From positions 388,652 through 452,651 of the forward strand of contig CBDCIS010000006.1 in NCBI GenBank assembly GCA_965217565.1: a DNA stretch of 64,000 nucleotides. The letters run 5' to 3'. The notes below the pieces were generated by a model. It did no database searches, was not told the origin of the DNA, and was given only the letters and a program-made list of their open reading frames with translations. Shown here piece by piece: positions 8,974 to 16,804 of the stretch. Source of the DNA: CBDCIS01 sp965217565 (GTDB lineage: Bacteria; Chloroflexota; Dehalococcoidia; Lucifugimonadales; CATOSD01). The number at the start of each line of letters is the position of its first letter. Within the stretch, counting starts at the first letter, position 1. Position numbers and translations under genes: made by a program.

Positions 8974-9591
8974 ATGCTCAAGAAGTTTGGGCGCATACAG
9001 ACCATCAGGCAAAGCCTCAAGGGCGCGGATGTTCCTCCCGGCCAGTTCGTGACCGAAAAGTTCCCGGTGCTGACGTTCGGCTCAACGCCGAGGATAGACC
9101 TGGACACATGGCAATTCAGGATATTCGGCCTGGTCGAGAAGGAAGTTACCCTCGACTGGCGCCAGTTCAACGACCTGCAGAAGACCGAACTCGACGCCGA
9201 GTTCCACTGTGTCACCCAGTGGAGCAAGTTGCAAAACGCCTGGGAGGGCGTGGCATTCAACGACGTGATGAAGCTGGTAGGCGTCAAGCCAGAGGCGAAG
9301 TACGTCATGGCCCACTGCTACGGTGGATACTCCACCAATCTTTCACTGGAAGTCGCCACTGACGACGACGTGCTGTTCGCCTACAAGCACGACGGAGAGC
9401 CGCTCTCCCCTCAGCATGGCGCACCGTTGCGGCTGGTAGTGCCGAAGCGCTACGGCTGGAAGAGCGCAAAGTGGGTCAACGGGCTGGAGTTCATGGCCGA
9501 GAACGAGCCGGGCTTCTGGGAGATGCGTGGCTACCACATGGAAGGAGACCCCTGGAAAGAGGAGCGCTTCTGGAGCAGCCTCTCCTGGTAG
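8974..9591 (+). CDS. Sulfite-oxidase-fold molybdopterin protein
   Basis: Protein of 205 residues with the oxidoreductase molybdopterin-binding domain of the sulfite oxidase/MsrP family. The conserved Cys expected to bind molybdenum is in DAEFHCVTQWSKL; HGAPLRLVVPKRYGWKSAKW and GFWEMRGYHMEGDPW are also typical. It lacks the dimerisation domain and any Tat signal, so it is probably a cytoplasmic short form of unknown substrate. I start at the ATG at 8974, preceded by GGAGGGG at 8962-8967, not at the upstream start at 8929. The gene stands alone and is followed by the hairpin at 9633-9666. Confidence 0.85.
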   Translation: MLKKFGRIQTIRQSLKGADVPPGQFVTEKFPVLTFGSTPRIDLDTWQFRIFGLVEKEVTLDWRQFNDLQKTELDAEFHCVTQWSKLQNAWEGVAFNDVMKLVGVKPEAKYVMAHCYGGYSTNLSLEVATDDDVLFAYKHDGEPLSPQHGAPLRLVVPKRYGWKSAKWVNGLEFMAENEPGFWEMRGYHMEGDPWKEERFWSSLSW

Positions 9592-9632
9592 CGTGTCCAC
9601 CTGGTTTTGTCGATTGAAAAACTGACACACAA

Positions 9633-9666
9633 AAAGCGGGCCGCCTCGAATCAGGCGGCCCGCTTT
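9633..9666 (-). terminator. Intrinsic terminator between convergent genes
   Basis: Perfect 14-bp stem (AAAGCGGGCCGCCT pairing with AGGCGGCCCGCTTT) around a 6-nt loop. Read on the minus strand it ends in TTTTT, so it best serves the zinc-ribbon gene at 9697-9864. It can also form on the plus strand after the sulfite-oxidase-like gene. Confidence 0.8.
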
Positions 9667-9696
9667 CGCCGGACCACGGAGCGCGCGCCGCCCCCG

Positions 9697-9864
9697 TCAT
9701 GCGACCTTCTCCTTTTCGCGCGCAACCTGCGCGGCGAACCGACTCTCGGCCTTCTCGACGTCCAGCATGTATCCGCACTGGAGACACTCCTTGTACTGCC
9801 CGTACATGTCCCTGTTGAGGTGCATGTCTCCTTTGCACCGCGGACAACCCTTGAAGTAAACCAT
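9697..9864 (-). CDS. Small zinc-ribbon protein, 55 residues
   Basis: A 55-residue protein beginning MVYFKGCPRCKGDMHL, with a second knuckle KECLQCGYMLD at residues 26-36. The four cysteines (7, 10, 27, 30; CxxC-x16-CxxC) form a likely zinc ribbon. A Lys/Glu-rich helix follows. AAAGGAGG sits 9-10 nt before the ATG and a strong terminator follows the stop, so it is a self-contained gene. I recognise the pattern from small Chloroflexota zinc-ribbon proteins, but no function is known to me. It could bind nucleic acid or be an adaptor. Confidence 0.8.
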   Translation of the reverse strand: MVYFKGCPRCKGDMHLNRDMYGQYKECLQCGYMLDVEKAESRFAAQVAREKEKVA

Positions 9865-10007
9865 GTCAGAAATCCTCCTTTCAACGTTCCACCGATTCGC
9901 CTGGCGCCCCGATTGTCGTCGCGTTGGATGCGGTGGTATGATTCTGTGAATCGCGCGCCAATAGCCGCATGACGCATTAGCATGTCTTATACGCGGAGAT
10001 TATAAGG

Positions 10008-10028
10008 CTTGACATGCTTTGTGTCAAG
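10008..10028. promoter_or_regulatory. HAIR-like HspR operator
   Basis: Perfect inverted repeat CTTGACA-N7-TGTCAAG. The known HspR operator (HAIR) is CTTGAGT-N7-ACTCAAG, so arm length, spacing and the CTTGA core agree. It overlaps the -35 box and spacer of the promoter below, in the position expected for autorepression of hspR-grpE-dnaK. Confidence 0.75.
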
Positions 10029-10037
10029 TAGTAAAAT
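10009..10037 (+). promoter_or_regulatory. Sigma70-type promoter of the hspR-grpE-dnaK operon
   Basis: TTGACA (10009-10014), a 17-nt spacer and TAAAAT (10032-10037). The -35 box is near perfect. The promoter sits about 135 nt before the hspR start and is covered by the HAIR-like palindrome. Confidence 0.75.
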
Positions 10038-10172
10038 ATCCGCAATTGCTAGGGATTGGAGAGACGGACACCGCCCGCTCCTTCCTGGTAATACAACGTC
10101 ATGGCGGCATCTTTGGTTAGCTCTGCCGCCAAGACAGCGAGGGATTCCCGACTAACTGCCCTCGCAAACGGA

Positions 10173-10562
10173 ATGTTGGAGGACGAACGCGCAGTGTACG
10201 AGAGACGCGAGCAGTTGGAAGAAGTGCAGGGCGTGTACATCATAAGCGTGGCCGCCCGCGTGCTGCAAATGCACCCGCAGACGCTACGCAAGTACGAGAG
10301 GATTGGCCTCGTATCGCCGTCTCGCACGGTGGGGATGCTGCGGCTCTACTCGGAGGAAGACATAGCCCGCCTGCGGCTGATCAAGCACCTAGTAGGCGAC
10401 TTGGGCCTCAACCTCGCCGGCGTAGAACTGGCCCTAAACCTGTTCAACCGTCTCATTGGTATGCGCGGCCAACTGCAAAGGCTGGAAGGAGAGGCCCTCA
10501 GGGTCTCCCTGAGGGAGAGCGTCCAAGACATGCTAGGCCTTCTTCAGGGCAAACAGCGATAG
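10173..10562 (+). CDS. hspR: Heat-shock repressor HspR (MerR family)
   Basis: MerR-type regulator with the HspR signature: YIISVAARVLQMHPQTLRKY followed by ERIGLVSPSRTVGMLRLYSEE and a C-terminal helix region. HspR represses dnaK operons by binding HAIR sites with DnaK as co-repressor. The start is not certain: the frame is open from 10101, with an ATG at 10173 and a GTG at 10194. The ATG at 10173 gives 129 residues, near the usual family size. It is followed by grpE and dnaK, and the operator at 10008-10028 fits autoregulation. A MITE-like repeat separates it from grpE. Confidence 0.9.
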   Translation: MLEDERAVYERREQLEEVQGVYIISVAARVLQMHPQTLRKYERIGLVSPSRTVGMLRLYSEEDIARLRLIKHLVGDLGLNLAGVELALNLFNRLIGMRGQLQRLEGEALRVSLRESVQDMLGLLQGKQR

Positions 10563-10572
10563 TTCGTGGCTG

Positions 10573-10694
10573 CTGTATCAGTTTAGTCGGTGGTCCGTCC
10601 GCAGGGGCGTCCCTAGTGGGCGCCCAGAGCGTGATGACCAACGGGGGCAACCATGAAGGATTGCCCCTGCATCCGACCGACCAGGTTGATACAG
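10573..10694. repeat. MITE/REP-like element between hspR and grpE
   Basis: The ends CTGTATCAGTTTAGTCGGT and, inverted, CTGTATCAACCTGGTCGGT match at 15 of 19 positions. Inside are a GCAGGGGCGTCCC arm and the GGGGCAACCATGAAGGATTG core. It is a longer relative of the 8803-8876 element and lies inside the heat-shock operon. Confidence 0.65.
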
Positions 10695-10723
10695 GTTATA
10701 ATTCGTGGCAGAGGTTCTATCTT

Positions 10724-11317
10724 ATGACTGAACAGAAGGAACCCGAGTGGCCGGGTTCGTCACAAGAAGAGGGCGCGTCCTCGCCGGAGGTTCCGGAGGC
10801 TGAAGAGGCCGATCTGCTGGGAGAGCAACTCAGCGAGGCTCTGAGAGAAAAAGACCAGTTCAGGGCGTTGGCGCAGCGCGCGCAAGCGGACCTGATCAAC
10901 TACAAGCAACGCGCCATGGAGGAGCGGGAATCGCTGAGGCAGAACGCCAACGCTCAGCTGCTTCTCAAGATGTTGTCAATTGTGGACGACTTCAACCGCG
11001 CGCTTGACCACGTTCCGGGGGACGCGGTAGCCCCGGGATGGCTCGAAGGATTGCTGCTGGTGCAGCGCAACGTCGAACACGTCCTCGACTCGGAGGGCGT
11101 ACGCAAGATCGAGGCCGAGGGGCAGGTGTTCGAGCCGCGTGAGCACGAGGCGGTCTTCTATGAGGAGACGCCGGACTGCGAGGAAGACATCGTCACCAAG
11201 GTCGTCCGTGATGGCTACATGCTTCATCAGAGGGTCTTGCGAGCGGCGCAGGTAGTCGTCTCAAAATCGCCCGAACAGCGGGACGAATCAGAAAACACCA
11301 ACCAGGAGGCGCAATAA
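10724..11317 (+). CDS. grpE: Nucleotide exchange factor GrpE
   Basis: 197 residues when started at the ATG at 10724 (GAGG 9 nt upstream); the longer frame from 10616 reads through the repeat and is not believed. An acidic N-terminal tail is followed by a long coiled-coil helix (about residues 35-85) and the GrpE beta domain, with LLLKMLSIVDDFNRALDHVP and HEAVFYEETPDCEEDIVTKV recognisable. GrpE drives ADP release from DnaK. The stop overlaps the dnaK start as TAATG, indicating translational coupling. Confidence 0.95.
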   Translation: MTEQKEPEWPGSSQEEGASSPEVPEAEEADLLGEQLSEALREKDQFRALAQRAQADLINYKQRAMEERESLRQNANAQLLLKMLSIVDDFNRALDHVPGDAVAPGWLEGLLLVQRNVEHVLDSEGVRKIEAEGQVFEPREHEAVFYEETPDCEEDIVTKVVRDGYMLHQRVLRAAQVVVSKSPEQRDESENTNQEAQ

Positions 11318-13203
11318 TGCCAAAGGTGCTTGGAATCGACCTGGGAACGACAAACTCGTGCATGGCCGTCATAGAGGCCGGTGAGCCGCGGGTGCTGGAA
11401 AACGCCGAAGGGGGCAGAACAACGCCTTCCGTGGCCGCCTTCAACACCAGAAACGGAGAGCGCTACGTTGGACTGACAGCCAAACGCCAGTCGGTGACCA
11501 ACCCCGGCAACACGGTGTACTCCGTCAAACGCTTCATGGGACGCCGCTTCGAAGAGGAGAGCGTTCGGCGAGACACGGGCCTTGTGCCTTTCAAGGTCAG
11601 CGCGCACACCAACGGAGACGCCTACGTTACGATGGGAGACAAGGAGTACGCCCCTCCCGAGATCGCGGCGATGGTGCTCCAGAAGCTGAAGCAGGACGCC
11701 GAGGACAAGCTGGGCGAGGCCATCACGCAAGCCGTAATCACCGTGCCGGCGTACTTCAATGACAGCCAGCGCAACGCCACGAAGGACGCGGGGCGAATCG
11801 CCGGTCTGGAGGTGTTGAGGATCATCAACGAACCGACGGCGGCGTCGCTGGCGTACGGGCTGGACAGGAAGGGTGACGAGACGATAGCGGTCTATGACCT
11901 CGGCGGCGGCACGTTCGACATCACCATCCTCCGCATCGGCGGCGGCGTGTTCGAGGTCGTGGCCACCAACGGCGACACCCACTTGGGCGGAGACGATTTC
12001 GACCAGCGTATCATCGACTGGATATGCGAGGAGTTCCGGCGCGAACAGGGCATCGATCTGACGCAGGACCGCATGGCGTTGCAGCGTCTCAGAGAGGCGG
12101 GCGAGCGCGCCAAGATCGAGCTTTCCACCGTCATACAGACGGAGATCAATCTGCCCTTCATCACAGCCGACGCCTCCGGCCCCAAGCACCTGGTTATGAC
12201 GCTCACGCGCTCCAAACTGGAGCAGATAGTCAACGAGCTAATCCAGAGGTCGATTGAGCCGTGCAGAAAGGCATTGAGCGATGCAGGCGTCGCCGCGAGC
12301 GAAGTGGACGAGGTCATACTCGTTGGTGGTATGACTCGAATGCCGTCCGTCCAGGAAGCCGTGATCGCGCTGTTCAACAAGGAGCCTCACAGGGGTGTGA
12401 ATCCCGACGAGGTAGTCGCCATCGGCGCGGCTATCCAGGCGGGGGTCCTCCAGGGCGAGGTCGAGGACATCGTTCTCGTTGACGTGACGCCGCTTACGCT
12501 GGGAATCGAGACTCTCGGGGGCGTGGCTACTTCGCTCATCACCCGCAACACCGCTATTCCGACTGCCAAGAGCGAGACCTTCACCACGGCCGCCGACGGG
12601 CAGACCAGCGTGGAGGTGCACGTCGTTCAGGGCGAGCGCAGTATGGCCCAGGAGAACAAGAGCATCGGCCGCTTCATGCTCGACGGCATTCTCCCCGCGC
12701 CGAGGGGCACGCCCCAGATCGAGGTAACCTTCGACATAGACGCCAACGGCATCCTGAACGTCTCCGCCAAGGACAAGGGAACCGGCAAGGAGCAGCGCAT
12801 CACCATCACGGCGAGCTCCGGTCTCAACGAAGATGAGATTCAGCAGATGGTGCAGGACGCCGAACAGCACGCCGAAGAGGACGAGCGCAAGCGCGAAGAG
12901 GTGCAGATGCGGAACACCGCTGAGAACGCCGCATATGCCGCCGAAAAGCTGCTCAAGGACAATGAGGACAAGATTCCCGCCGAGCTAAAGTCCGAGATCG
13001 AGGGCAAGGTCGCCGCGCTGCGTTCCGCGCTCGAAGGGCAGGACATGGCGGCCATCAATACCGCGCTGCAAGACCTCACCGCCGCCGTGCAGAGGGTCGG
13101 CGAGGCAGTCTATAGCCAGGCGGGCGCGGGGCAGGCGCCGGGCGACGCGCCTACGGACGAGCCCCCGGAAGGGACGGTCGAGGGCGAGTACCGCGAGGTG
13201 TAA
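11317..13203 (+). CDS. dnaK: Chaperone DnaK (Hsp70)
   Basis: Complete 628-residue Hsp70. The N-terminus GIDLGTTNSCMAV, the ATPase motifs IINEPTAASLAYGLD and VYDLGGGTFDITIL, the linker region VTPLTLGIETLGG and a helical lid are all present, ending in an acidic EYREV-type tail. It folds nascent and stress-damaged proteins in the cytoplasm with GrpE and a J-protein; no dnaJ lies next to it here. The ATG overlaps the grpE stop and AGGAGG precedes it. Control is expected through HspR at the operon promoter. Confidence 0.98.
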   Translation: MPKVLGIDLGTTNSCMAVIEAGEPRVLENAEGGRTTPSVAAFNTRNGERYVGLTAKRQSVTNPGNTVYSVKRFMGRRFEEESVRRDTGLVPFKVSAHTNGDAYVTMGDKEYAPPEIAAMVLQKLKQDAEDKLGEAITQAVITVPAYFNDSQRNATKDAGRIAGLEVLRIINEPTAASLAYGLDRKGDETIAVYDLGGGTFDITILRIGGGVFEVVATNGDTHLGGDDFDQRIIDWICEEFRREQGIDLTQDRMALQRLREAGERAKIELSTVIQTEINLPFITADASGPKHLVMTLTRSKLEQIVNELIQRSIEPCRKALSDAGVAASEVDEVILVGGMTRMPSVQEAVIALFNKEPHRGVNPDEVVAIGAAIQAGVLQGEVEDIVLVDVTPLTLGIETLGGVATSLITRNTAIPTAKSETFTTAADGQTSVEVHVVQGERSMAQENKSIGRFMLDGILPAPRGTPQIEVTFDIDANGILNVSAKDKGTGKEQRITITASSGLNEDEIQQMVQDAEQHAEEDERKREEVQMRNTAENAAYAAEKLLKDNEDKIPAELKSEIEGKVAALRSALEGQDMAAINTALQDLTAAVQRVGEAVYSQAGAGQAPGDAPTDEPPEGTVEGEYREV

Positions 13204-13305
13204 GCAGACGCGATCGCGCGGGGCAGACCAAAGCCGCCTGCCCCAATCTGACGGGACTGCGGGCCCAGCGGGCGCACCCGCGGCATGGCCCGACCGAGAG
13301 GAACA

Positions 13306-14268
13306 ATGGACTTCATCTGGGGTCACAAAGTGGCGTCTAGTGACGGCTGGGCAGGCCGCCTCGCGGGCGTTCTGGTGGCGTCGGAGCCTCGTCATGCCAC
13401 CCACCTTATCGTGAAGCGGGGCCTTCTTCCGCCAACACGCCTGGCAGTGCCCATCGGCAGCCTCGACCATTGCGACGACGAGAGCATCTACCTCAGCCTT
13501 CCTATCCTGGAGCTTCTCAAGTTCCCCAAATGGAGCGGTTCGAGCCTCCAGTCCGGCTTCACTGCCCTGAACCCGAACACCCGAATACACCTCGCCGACG
13601 GGGGAAGCCTGCGCCTCAGAGGGCTTCGGGTCGCAAGCGAAAGCCATCTGAGCACCCATCTCATAGCACGGCGACCGGGCCGGGGCAATCTGCTTTTGCC
13701 CATTCAGGCTTCGGACGAGGTCAGCGCGAGCAGTGTGCGACTCGGCGTAGATGCGGCGGCCCTGCTCGAATTGCCCCTTCACCGCCTCGACCTCAACATT
13801 GAAAGCGATCTGATGGATGCCCTTGGTGAAGCCGAGCAGATCCCCGAGGTGGACCTGAATGAGGTTCGAGTAAGCGTAGCGGAAGGCGTCATAACGCTGG
13901 AAGGCAACACCCGAACGCCGTCGGTCAACGGTGAGGTGGAACGGATAGCCCGCGCGGTCGAGGGCTGTGTGGCGGTCGAAAACAGGCTCGCAAGCGATTG
14001 GGAGATAAACCTTGCCGTAGCTACATACATTTCGCGCCACGCGCCACGGCTGTCAAACAGCGTAGTGGTCAATGCCCAGTTTGGAACGATAAACCTGGAG
14101 GGCACAGTGCAAGCCGTAGAGGACAGGGATACGCTGTTACAGGGCGCGAAGTCCATAGACGGCGTGAGGGGGATCAACGACCTCACCGAGGTTCACAGTC
14201 CAGCCCCGGCGGCCGCGGACCCGCCAACGCCCGCTGAGGGCGACGCCGCTGAATCCAAAGAAGAGTAA
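13306..14268 (+). CDS. BON-domain protein of the dnaK operon
   Basis: 320 residues. The first half contains two related beta-rich segments (about residues 5-65 and 85-145, each with a THLI(V/A) core), resembling PRC-barrel-like repeats. The second half holds two BON domains (about 175-240 and 245-300), for example VRVSVAEGVITLEGNTRTP and SVVVNAQFGTINLEGTVQAV. BON domains bind membranes or phospholipid. No signal peptide is visible. I start at the ATG at 13306 because AGAGG precedes it; 13285 is an alternative. It lies 102 nt after dnaK on the same strand with a terminator behind it, so it may be a stress-operon member. Confidence 0.75.
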   Translation: MDFIWGHKVASSDGWAGRLAGVLVASEPRHATHLIVKRGLLPPTRLAVPIGSLDHCDDESIYLSLPILELLKFPKWSGSSLQSGFTALNPNTRIHLADGGSLRLRGLRVASESHLSTHLIARRPGRGNLLLPIQASDEVSASSVRLGVDAAALLELPLHRLDLNIESDLMDALGEAEQIPEVDLNEVRVSVAEGVITLEGNTRTPSVNGEVERIARAVEGCVAVENRLASDWEINLAVATYISRHAPRLSNSVVVNAQFGTINLEGTVQAVEDRDTLLQGAKSIDGVRGINDLTEVHSPAPAAADPPTPAEGDAAESKEE

Positions 14269-14299
14269 GGCCCCGGTCAACCAGGGCCTCGCGTTTTTT
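14268..14299 (+). terminator. Intrinsic terminator of the dnaK operon
   Basis: Stem AGGCCC / GGGCCT with a 10-nt loop, followed by CGCG and six T residues (14294-14299). It begins on the last base of the BON-gene stop codon. Confidence 0.75.
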
Positions 14300-15286
14300 C
14301 TAGAGCACGTGGTACATCAACAGGTGGTCTCGGAGCACGTCCCCGGCGAAGTCGTTCTCAACCTCGCGCCACACCGAATGGATGTGGTTGGCCCCGTTCT
14401 GCCGGTTGTCGAACTCCACGACGAACTCCCCGCCGTGAATCCGGTAGTAGTGCGCCTTGCTCGTGTCGAGCGGGCCGGCCCAGGCGAAGTGAAGCTGGTC
14501 GAAACCTCCCTCCTTCAGCGCCGTGAGCCTCTGTCCCGCCAGTTCCTCGTTGACCTGGCTCACGTACTCGGTCACCAGGCCCATCAGAATCTCCCTCTGG
14601 GTCCCGGACATAGCGGACACGGGCAGCCCTTCCTCTTTAGGCAGCGAGACCTTGGAGCTATTGTAGGTGAGGATGTCATAGGGGGCGTCGTCGTAGAGAA
14701 TCGTCTTGGCCCTCTGACTTGAGTCCAGGCTATTTATCAGCTCGTAGGCCATGTCTTCCCGCGCGCCCAGTATGCGCAGCCCCGCCTTCGGGCCCTTCCT
14801 GACTTCGGCGGGGTTTGCGCCAAAGAAGAAAGGCGTCATGGAGATTACATCGTCGCCCCAGACGCTGAAGTGCAGCGAAACGTGATGGCCTTCCGCCCTC
14901 CAGCCCCAGGGGTCATCGCCGCCGGGCTCTCCGAACAGCGTAAAGTAGTACAGATCTGGGTCTCGAACGAACGAGATTCTGCCCTCTTCCTTTTCCAGCG
15001 GCCCTAGCACCGACTCGTGCTCGATAATCTGCTTGGCCTGGTGGTAGGACTTCTCGGTTAGGCCCGTCGCCATCAGACTGTAGGCCAAATCCCGCTGGTT
15101 CGCGTCCATGTCGCGCAGAGGCAGCCCATGCCGGTTCATGGGAGGGTAGTACCAGAAGACGCGCTCGCCATCCAGGTAGGGATACGTCGTTTTGGCCCTC
15201 TGGTCTGCGTCAAGGCTCTCCAGGAACCTGGCGCCGGCCTCGTTCATCTTCGTGACGGTTGCCGACCCATTCGAAGCGGTTGTCAT
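14300..15286 (-). CDS. DUF3500 family protein
   Basis: 328 residues matching DUF3500: two internal segments ending in QRAKT (SLDADQRAKTTYPY and SLDSSQRAKTILYD), the central GWRAEGHHVSLHFSVWGDD block, and the C-terminal IHGGEFVVEFDNRQNGANHI and HSVWRE segment. The family function is not established. Of two adjacent ATGs (15289, 15286) the second has the better spacing to GGAGG (6 nt). It is convergent with the dnaK operon and shares the terminator area. No signal peptide. Confidence 0.85.
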   Translation of the reverse strand: MTTASNGSATVTKMNEAGARFLESLDADQRAKTTYPYLDGERVFWYYPPMNRHGLPLRDMDANQRDLAYSLMATGLTEKSYHQAKQIIEHESVLGPLEKEEGRISFVRDPDLYYFTLFGEPGGDDPWGWRAEGHHVSLHFSVWGDDVISMTPFFFGANPAEVRKGPKAGLRILGAREDMAYELINSLDSSQRAKTILYDDAPYDILTYNSSKVSLPKEEGLPVSAMSGTQREILMGLVTEYVSQVNEELAGQRLTALKEGGFDQLHFAWAGPLDTSKAHYYRIHGGEFVVEFDNRQNGANHIHSVWREVENDFAGDVLRDHLLMYHVL

Positions 15287-15380
15287 CATAGGCCTCCTTC
15301 GCAATCTTCCGCTTGGATTGTCGCTCTACTCCAGCCGTGGAGGGCAGCCCCAATAGTTTGCATGGGCCGCGTCCACGTTG

Positions 15381-15800
15381 TCAGCCAGAGTATAACATGT
15401 TCGAGGGATGTTGAAACACCCTCGAACTCCGGCATCGTGGACTCGCCTGCGCGACCGCCCGGTTCCCGAACTCCTCGGCCAGCCGGTCGACCTCATCGTC
15501 GAAGACGTCGGATGGGCGCTCGAGGAAGAGGAGCGGCAACAGGTAGTCCTCGAACTTGGCCGCGTCCTTCTTGCCAGGTATGGAGCAGGCGGCATCCCAG
15601 AGCATCTGCTCCATGGGCTTGGTGGAGGGAACGGGCGCCTGACGGCGGCGCTCCCGCCGACACTTGATGAGTTGGTGCCGGTCAATAAGTTCCAGTTCTG
15701 CGAGGCGGAGCAGGTAGTCGGGATGGTTGGTGCCCTCGACTCCGCATTGGGCGGCCAGCTTGCGGTACTCCCTTTCAGCGAGCGGTTTGCGCGGGTTGAT
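15381..15800 (-). pseudogene. Relic: IstB-like fragment joined to HsdM N-terminus
   Basis: One open frame reads about 62 residues resembling the N-terminal helices of IS21-type IstB ATPases (EYRKLAAQCGVEGTNHPDYL, then LLRLAELELIDR). It continues at the Met at 15614 as MEQMLWDAACSIPGKKDAAK, FEDYLLPLLFLERPSDVFDD, the start of a type I restriction methyltransferase (HsdM). It then loses similarity and stops at 15381. Neither domain is complete: the IstB Walker motifs and HsdM catalytic NPPF-type motif are absent. It overlaps the end of the alpha/beta hydrolase gene by 26 nt. I read it as a recombined remnant of a mobile element and a restriction system. Confidence 0.55.
15399..15427. repeat. Perfect 9-bp inverted repeat
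   Basis: GTTCGAGGG and CCCTCGAAC separated by 11 nt, inside the relic's 3' end. It may be a hairpin or a leftover element end. Confidence 0.5.
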
Positions 15801-16533
15801 GCGCCAAAAGGAAATCGCGCACCTGGTTTATCGTCTTGGCGAACATGTCCTCTGACTCCTTCCATGGATATGCCGTCACCTGGGCTTTAGGCGCCAACGC
15901 CACCAGGTCCATGGCGGCCTCGTAAGAGTGCGCCGGAGTGTCATCAGGCATGACCAGCATCGGTGTCTGGCACGAACGCGCGAAGTCCCGCGACACGCTG
16001 TACATGAAGTCCGGCTGGACGCGGTAAAGGTTGTGCAGGTACTCTTCGACGACCTCCATGGTCACGTCAGGCCGCCGGGTGCATAGCTCGAGGCCCCAGC
16101 TATCGCGTCCAGAGTTATACATGGCGTCCGGTGTTTCTCGGTTGTGTCCAACCGGCTGGCAGAGCACACTGGCTACGACGCGCTCGGGTGCCCGTTCCAT
16201 GAGCTTGAGTGCGAAAGGGCCACCGATGCAGTAGCCCATGAAGAAGAACTCCTGAATGCCCAGGTGATCCATCAACCCCAGTTGGTCGTCAGCGAAGGCT
16301 CCCCATGGGCCGTCGACCTGGACCGGCCCGCTGGACTCTCCGCCATTCGCGTTGCGTTGGTCCATCGTGATGCAACGGAAGTCATTCTTGAACTCCTCCA
16401 TCGCGTTGAACACCTGTGCAGGCCAATTTTTGACCACGGAGTTCAGGCCTCCGCCGGGGGTCACTAGAAGCGGGAAACCGGAACCAACCTCCTCATAGTG
16501 GATGCGGACATCGCCCTTGGTATAAAACGGCAT
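15775..16533 (-). CDS. Alpha/beta hydrolase with Cys nucleophile
   Basis: 252 residues with the alpha/beta hydrolase fold: an oxyanion region VTPGGGLNSVV, the conserved MDQRNANGGES turn, and the nucleophile elbow GYCIGG with Cys102 in place of the usual Ser. A Cys nucleophile is known in dienelactone hydrolases, so the substrate may be an activated ester or lactone. GAAGGAGA lies 7-9 nt before the ATG. The C-terminus overlaps the IstB/HsdM relic and could have been altered by that event; the protein is slightly short for the family (about 260-280). Confidence 0.8.
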   Translation of the reverse strand: MPFYTKGDVRIHYEEVGSGFPLLVTPGGGLNSVVKNWPAQVFNAMEEFKNDFRCITMDQRNANGGESSGPVQVDGPWGAFADDQLGLMDHLGIQEFFFMGYCIGGPFALKLMERAPERVVASVLCQPVGHNRETPDAMYNSGRDSWGLELCTRRPDVTMEVVEEYLHNLYRVQPDFMYSVSRDFARSCQTPMLVMPDDTPAHSYEAAMDLVALAPKAQVTAYPWKESEDMFAKTINQVRDFLLAHQPAQTAR

Positions 16534-16804
16534 TGCAGTGTCTCCTTCTTGACCCCAGCATAACGCCCGCAGACAATTGTAGCTTGGGAGACCGGGTTGT
16601 CAAGGCAGAAAACGCCGGTTGAAACTGCGGGAGAAGCCGGCTTTGTACGCTTGTAATTCCAGGGGTGGCTTGCCTTTTTCAACTACCACAGCCCCACTGA
16701 GATGGCTTATACTATGGTGCAGTCCGCCTGCGACGGGACAGTTCGCCCAGTAGCGGGCTGTCCTCTTCATTGCCATTTCATTATCCGCGAGGGGCTGAGG
16801 AAAT

